Shown here: positions 6,036 to 8,530 of the stretch, one piece after another
Numbering within the stretch: the first letter of the stretch is position 1
Layout of the letters: every line of letters begins with the position of its first letter
DNA from: Deltaproteobacteria bacterium
GTDB lineage: Bacteria > Desulfobacterota > Desulfobacteria > Desulfobacterales > B30-G6
Length of the DNA stretch: 8,530 nucleotides
Direction of reading: 5' to 3'
Assembly: GCA_003647375.1 (NCBI GenBank)
Contig: QMMS01000196.1
Span: 1 to 8,530 of the forward strand
Translations under genes and position numbers: made by a program
The notes under the pieces: generated by a model
Seen by the model: only the letters and a program-made list of their open reading frames with translations
Databases searched by the model: none
What the model was told of the DNA's origin: nothing

Positions 6036-6067
6036 TTCATGGAATTTTCAGCAAAAAGAGGTGCTAT

Positions 6068-6352
6068 ATGAAAATTACCAAGGACGACGTGGTACACGTT
6101 GCCAACCTTGCGCGTCTGGAATTGTCTGAAAAAACTATTGAAAAATTTGCCGACCAGATCGGCGATATTTTAGATCATGTCGATTCGCTCAAACGTGTCG
6201 ATACACAGGGCGTTTCCGCCACAACACATGCTATTTCCCTGACCAATGCCTTTCGTGGCGATGACCTGTCTGAACCGGAAGACCGGGACCTCTCTTTAGC
6301 CAATGCCCCCGAATCCGAGGATGGCAGTTTTGTTGTGCCGAAAATAATTTAA
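6068..6352 (+). CDS. gatC: Asp-tRNA(Asn)/Glu-tRNA(Gln) amidotransferase subunit C
   Basis: A 94-residue GatC, the usual length. GatC wraps the GatA-GatB interface and stabilises the GatCAB complex, which converts Glu-tRNA(Gln) and/or Asp-tRNA(Asn) to the amidated forms. Family features are visible: the start MKITKDDVVHVANLARLELS, the helical IGDILDHVDSLKRVDTQGV segment, the THA...NAFRGDD motif, and an ending with NAPESEDGSFVVPKII. AGAGGTG lies four bases before the ATG and makes the start secure. It is normally followed within a few bases by gatA, but here a 723-bp non-coding element starts directly after the TAA. Confidence 0.96.
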   Translation: MKITKDDVVHVANLARLELSEKTIEKFADQIGDILDHVDSLKRVDTQGVSATTHAISLTNAFRGDDLSEPEDRDLSLANAPESEDGSFVVPKII

Positions 6353-6354
6353 TC

Positions 6355-6442
6355 CTAAGATGAGCGTTTCAAATATTAAGAATATGAGATATGGAAATAA
6401 TTTCAAAGGATTTGATTCATTTCAATTCTTAAAATTTGAAAC
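6355..6442 (+). repeat. 68-bp dispersed repeat copy 2, with inverted right arm
   Basis: 6355-6422 matches 2153-2220 at 64 of 68 positions. In this copy GTTTCAAATATTAAGAAT (6366-6383) is answered by ATTCTTAAAATTTGAAAC (6425-6442), an 18-bp inverted pair with one mismatch. The unit therefore looks like a small MITE of about 90 bp. At the mismatched base, copy 1 carries the base that would pair perfectly, suggesting this copy mutated later. Confidence 0.8.
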
Positions 6443-6663
6443 CCGTTGGGATTGCCGATCTTACCGCATCTACGGCGTCAGATGCCATACCGCATAGTTC
6501 ACTATAGCGGAACAACATCTTCTCCCGCGGGGCGGGATTTCGCTATGCTCAACTTGCTTAGATACGGCAACCTCGACAATCACTCAACTTAGGCTATTTT
6601 TAAATTAAATTATCGGCGGCTTTGCCGCTTGCTTAGCCCATCGATTCCTAAATACGATGACGT

Positions 6664-6700
6664 ATTTACTCACTCAGGACTTAGTGCTGAGTGAGTAAAT
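6664..6700. repeat. Perfect 13-bp hairpin
   Basis: ATTTACTCACTCA (6664-6676) and TGAGTGAGTAAAT (6688-6700) are exact reverse complements around an 11-nt loop. No T-run follows on either strand, so it is not a typical terminator. It is the strongest single stem in the gatC-gatA gap. Confidence 0.85.
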
Positions 6701-6871
6701 CTGTTGGGTTGGTCTAATAAATATATGTCACTATAATTGCGAATCGAAGCACTTAGGGAATTACGAATTTTTCACGATCGCATCGGCATCACCCATCAGC
6801 TTTTCGTACAACGTATTGGCAGGTCTAAAGGCCTGCGCTACATATTAACTCAGCGACTAAATAGCCGAGCT

Positions 6872-6987
6872 TTGTCATGCCGGATCCCCGATCGAGCCGA
6901 GGACAAGCTTGATAAGCCTGCCCCGGCAAGTAGTTAGCCGGGGGGATCCAGTGCCTTTCTGGATTCCCGCCTCCGCGGGAATGACAA
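6872..6987. repeat. 116-bp nested palindromic repeat related to the 1998-2130 element
   Basis: TTGTCAT (6872-6878) and ATGACAA (6981-6987) close an element with three nested palindromes: GGATCCCC/GGGGATCC (6882-6889, 6942-6949), CCCCGGC/GCCGGGG (6921-6927, 6937-6943) and the CCCGC..GCGGG arm near 6965-6980. The right part (ATCCAGTG, TTCTGGATTCCCGCCT, CGGGAATGACA) is close to the equivalent part of 2056-2103, so both belong to one broad repeat type. Confidence 0.7.
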
Positions 6988-7097
6988 CCGTAGGGTATTT
7001 AACCACCGGGTTAATAACGGGGAACGGCGTACCACCTTAAATTAATGACATTCAATTAAAACGCTCAGTTTAGGAAATAGTTAGAGGTGTATGAAAC

Positions 7098-8530
7098 ATG
7101 CAGCTACATGAACTGACCATTCAAGAAGCACACGAACTGCTCAAAGCAAAAGAAATTTCATCCCGGGAATTGACGCAGGCGGTTTTGGACCGGATCGAAG
7201 CGGTCGAGAGTCAGGTGGATGCGTTTATTACGGTGACAGAAGCAGGTGCGATCCAGGCGGCCGAAATGGCTGACCAACAGATAGCAAAAGGGAAAATCGG
7301 CCCTTTGACAGGTGTCCCCATAGGGGTCAAAGACCTTATCTGTACGAAAGGGATTAAAACCACCTGCGGGTCGCGGATCCTTGAGAATTTTATTCCGCCC
7401 TATGATGCAACTGTGGTAAAAAAACTCACCTCCGACCATGCCGTCATCATCGGTAAGATGAACATGGATGAATTTGCCATGGGGTCGTCCACCGAACACT
7501 CCAGCGTAAAGGTTACCCGTAACCCATGGGATCTCAACCGAATTCCAGGCGGTTCCAGTGGCGGTTCTGCGGCAGCGGTTGCGGCCGACATGTGCCTGGG
7601 CGCCCTGGGGTCCGACACGGGCGGTTCCATCAGACAACCCGCGTCCCATTGCGGTATTGTGGGAATGAAACCCACCTATGGCCGCGTGTCCCGATTCGGA
7701 CTCGTGGCGTTTGCATCGTCTCTCGATCAGATCGGTCCTCTAACGAAAAGCGTAACGGACTGCGCCATGATGCTGAATACGATTTCAGGGTATGACGCCG
7801 GTGATTCCACCTCGGTCCCCGAGAATGTGCCCGATTTCACTTCCTTTCTTACGGAGGATCTCACGGACGTAACCGTCGGGATTCCAAAAGAGGTTGCGGC
7901 ACTGGAGGGACTCGATCCGGATGTCGCATCCGTTGTCGAAGAGGCTGTCCGTGTTGTTGAGAGCCGCGGGGCGCGGTGTATAGACGTTTCATTGCCCAAT
8001 ACCGAACATGTGGTGGCCGTCTACTACGTGATTGCACCCTGTGAGGCCAGTTCGAACCTCGCCAGGTATGACGGTGTCAAATATGGATACCGGAACAGGC
8101 AACAGGATACCCTGATGGAAATGTACCGGGCTACGCGGACCGATGGGTTTGGGTCGGAAGTTCAGAGGCGTATTATCATCGGCACCTACTGCCTGTCTGC
8201 CGGGTACTACGATGCCTACTATGGGAAAGCTTCCCAGGTCCGCACGTTGATTGTCAAAGATTACAAACGTGCATTTGAACAATGCGATGTCATCCTCTCC
8301 CCGGTGGCGCCAACACCCGCATTTAAGATCGGTGAGAATGTCGAAGATCCTTTAAAGATGTACCTGTCGGATATATTTACGCTTTCAGCGAATCTGGCCG
8401 GCATCCCGGGCATGTCGGTTCCCTGTGGATTTTCCGCCGATGGATTGCCCATCGGTCTTCAGGTACTGGGTAAGCATTTTGATGAGGGTATGCTGTTAAA
8501 GGTGGGATACAGTTTTGAGCAGGCAACGGA
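7098..8530 (+). CDS. gatA: Asp-tRNA(Asn)/Glu-tRNA(Gln) amidotransferase subunit A (3' end cut by window)
   Basis: The amidase-signature subunit of GatCAB. It hydrolyses glutamine and passes ammonia to GatB for amidation of mischarged tRNA. 477 codons are visible of about 485-490 expected. The start [20 protein letters not shown] is typical. The Ser-cisSer-Lys triad is present with family spacing: Lys78 in GVPIGVKDL, Ser153 in [11 protein letters not shown], and nucleophile Ser177 in [13 protein letters not shown]. Further family blocks are [26 protein letters not shown] split around 186-211, YDGVKYGYR, and [13 protein letters not shown] near the end. GAGGTG eight bases before ATG 7098 decides the start; the ATG at 7091 is out of frame and stops after six codons. 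The frame is open to the last base, so the truncation is only the window edge. gatB probably follows. Confidence 0.97.
   Translation, partial: MQLHELTIQEAHELLKAKEISSRELTQAVLDRIEAVESQVDAFITVTEAGAIQAAEMADQQIAKGKIGPLTGVPIGVKDLICTKGIKTTCGSRILENFIPPYDATVVKKLTSDHAVIIGKMNMDEFAMGSSTEHSSVKVTRNPWDLNRIPGGSSGGSAAAVAADMCLGALGSDTGGSIRQPASHCGIVGMKPTYGRVSRFGLVAFASSLDQIGPLTKSVTDCAMMLNTISGYDAGDSTSVPENVPDFTSFLTEDLTDVTVGIPKEVAALEGLDPDVASVVEEAVRVVESRGARCIDVSLPNTEHVVAVYYVIAPCEASSNLARYDGVKYGYRNRQQDTLMEMYRATRTDGFGSEVQRRIIIGTYCLSAGYYDAYYGKASQVRTLIVKDYKRAFEQCDVILSPVAPTPAFKIGENVEDPLKMYLSDIFTLSANLAGIPGMSVPCGFSADGLPIGLQVLGKHFDEGMLLKVGYSFEQAT

Larger units (their letters stand above)
6353..7075. mobile_element. 723-bp non-coding element with imperfect 20-bp inverted ends between gatC and gatA
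   Basis: The left end TCCTAAGATGAGCGTTTCAA (6353-6372) and the right end (7056-7075, inverted: TCCTAAACTGAGCGTTTTAA) match at 17 of 20 positions. The interior has no credible gene but many palindromes: the 68-bp repeat with its inverted arm (to 6442), GCATCT/AGATGC at 6466-6485, GCGGC/GCCGC near 6614, a 13-bp perfect hairpin (6664-6700), a GGCAGG/CCTGCG hairpin near 6820, a 116-bp palindrome (6872-6987) and TTAACC/GGTTAA (6999-7014). Removing it leaves about 22 nt between gatC and gatA with the gatA ribosome-binding site intact, which supports insertion. No clear target duplication is seen. It may be several elements nested together. Confidence 0.6.

Noticed and set aside
6737..6937. Small plus-strand open frame of 66 codons in the gatC-gatA gap
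   Set aside because: It needs a TTG start, has no ribosome-binding site, and its 3' half is palindromic repeat DNA.
8520..8530. gatA lacking a stop codon
   Set aside because: The frame is open to the last base of the window and is about ten residues short of the usual length, so this is the window edge rather than a mutation.

Overview
The window looks like chromosomal DNA of a sulfate-reducer-like deltaproteobacterium (Desulfobacterota). This is inferred from three things: the gene order argS, a SPOR-domain membrane protein, gatC, gatA; a RAYT transposase with a DnaA-like C-terminus; and an abundance of palindromic non-coding repeats. No taxonomic search was possible, so the placement is moderate confidence.

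Layout, left to right. Positions 1-230 hold a small terminator hairpin from an upstream transcript, a complete tRNA-Val(GAC) and its own intrinsic terminator. Positions 231-1331 are a compact transposon-like unit: a HUH/Y1 transposase of the RAYT type between perfect 28-bp inverted repeats. It lies directly against a class II (FucA-like) aldolase gene at 1354-1992. A 133-bp MITE-like palindrome (1998-2130) and a 68-bp dispersed repeat (2153-2220) follow. The repeat overlaps the 3' end of a minus-strand gene (2215-2994) for a secreted DUF4198/COG5266 protein. That gene and argS are divergent across about 310 bp carrying candidate promoters, an 8-bp inverted repeat and a terminator-like leader hairpin.

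The right half is a plus-strand translation cluster: argS (3307-4971), a SPOR-domain protein starting at the next base (4972-5694), gatC (6068-6352) and gatA (7098 to the window edge, about ten residues short of complete). ArgRS charges tRNA-Arg. GatC and GatA, with GatB presumably beyond the edge, form the amidotransferase that corrects Glu-tRNA(Gln) and/or Asp-tRNA(Asn). The SPOR protein is an envelope protein that probably binds peptidoglycan.

The main surprise is that this cluster has been invaded twice by non-coding elements without gene damage. Between the SPOR gene and gatC is a 278-bp segment bounded by inverted arrays of a CACGAAAA octamer. Between gatC and gatA is a 723-bp segment bounded by 20-bp imperfect inverted repeats and packed with nested palindromes. 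Removing the latter leaves a normal gatC-gatA spacing of about 22 nt. I found no convincing new protein system, defence island or CRISPR array. The noteworthy biology is the density and arrangement of repeat elements around essential translation genes.
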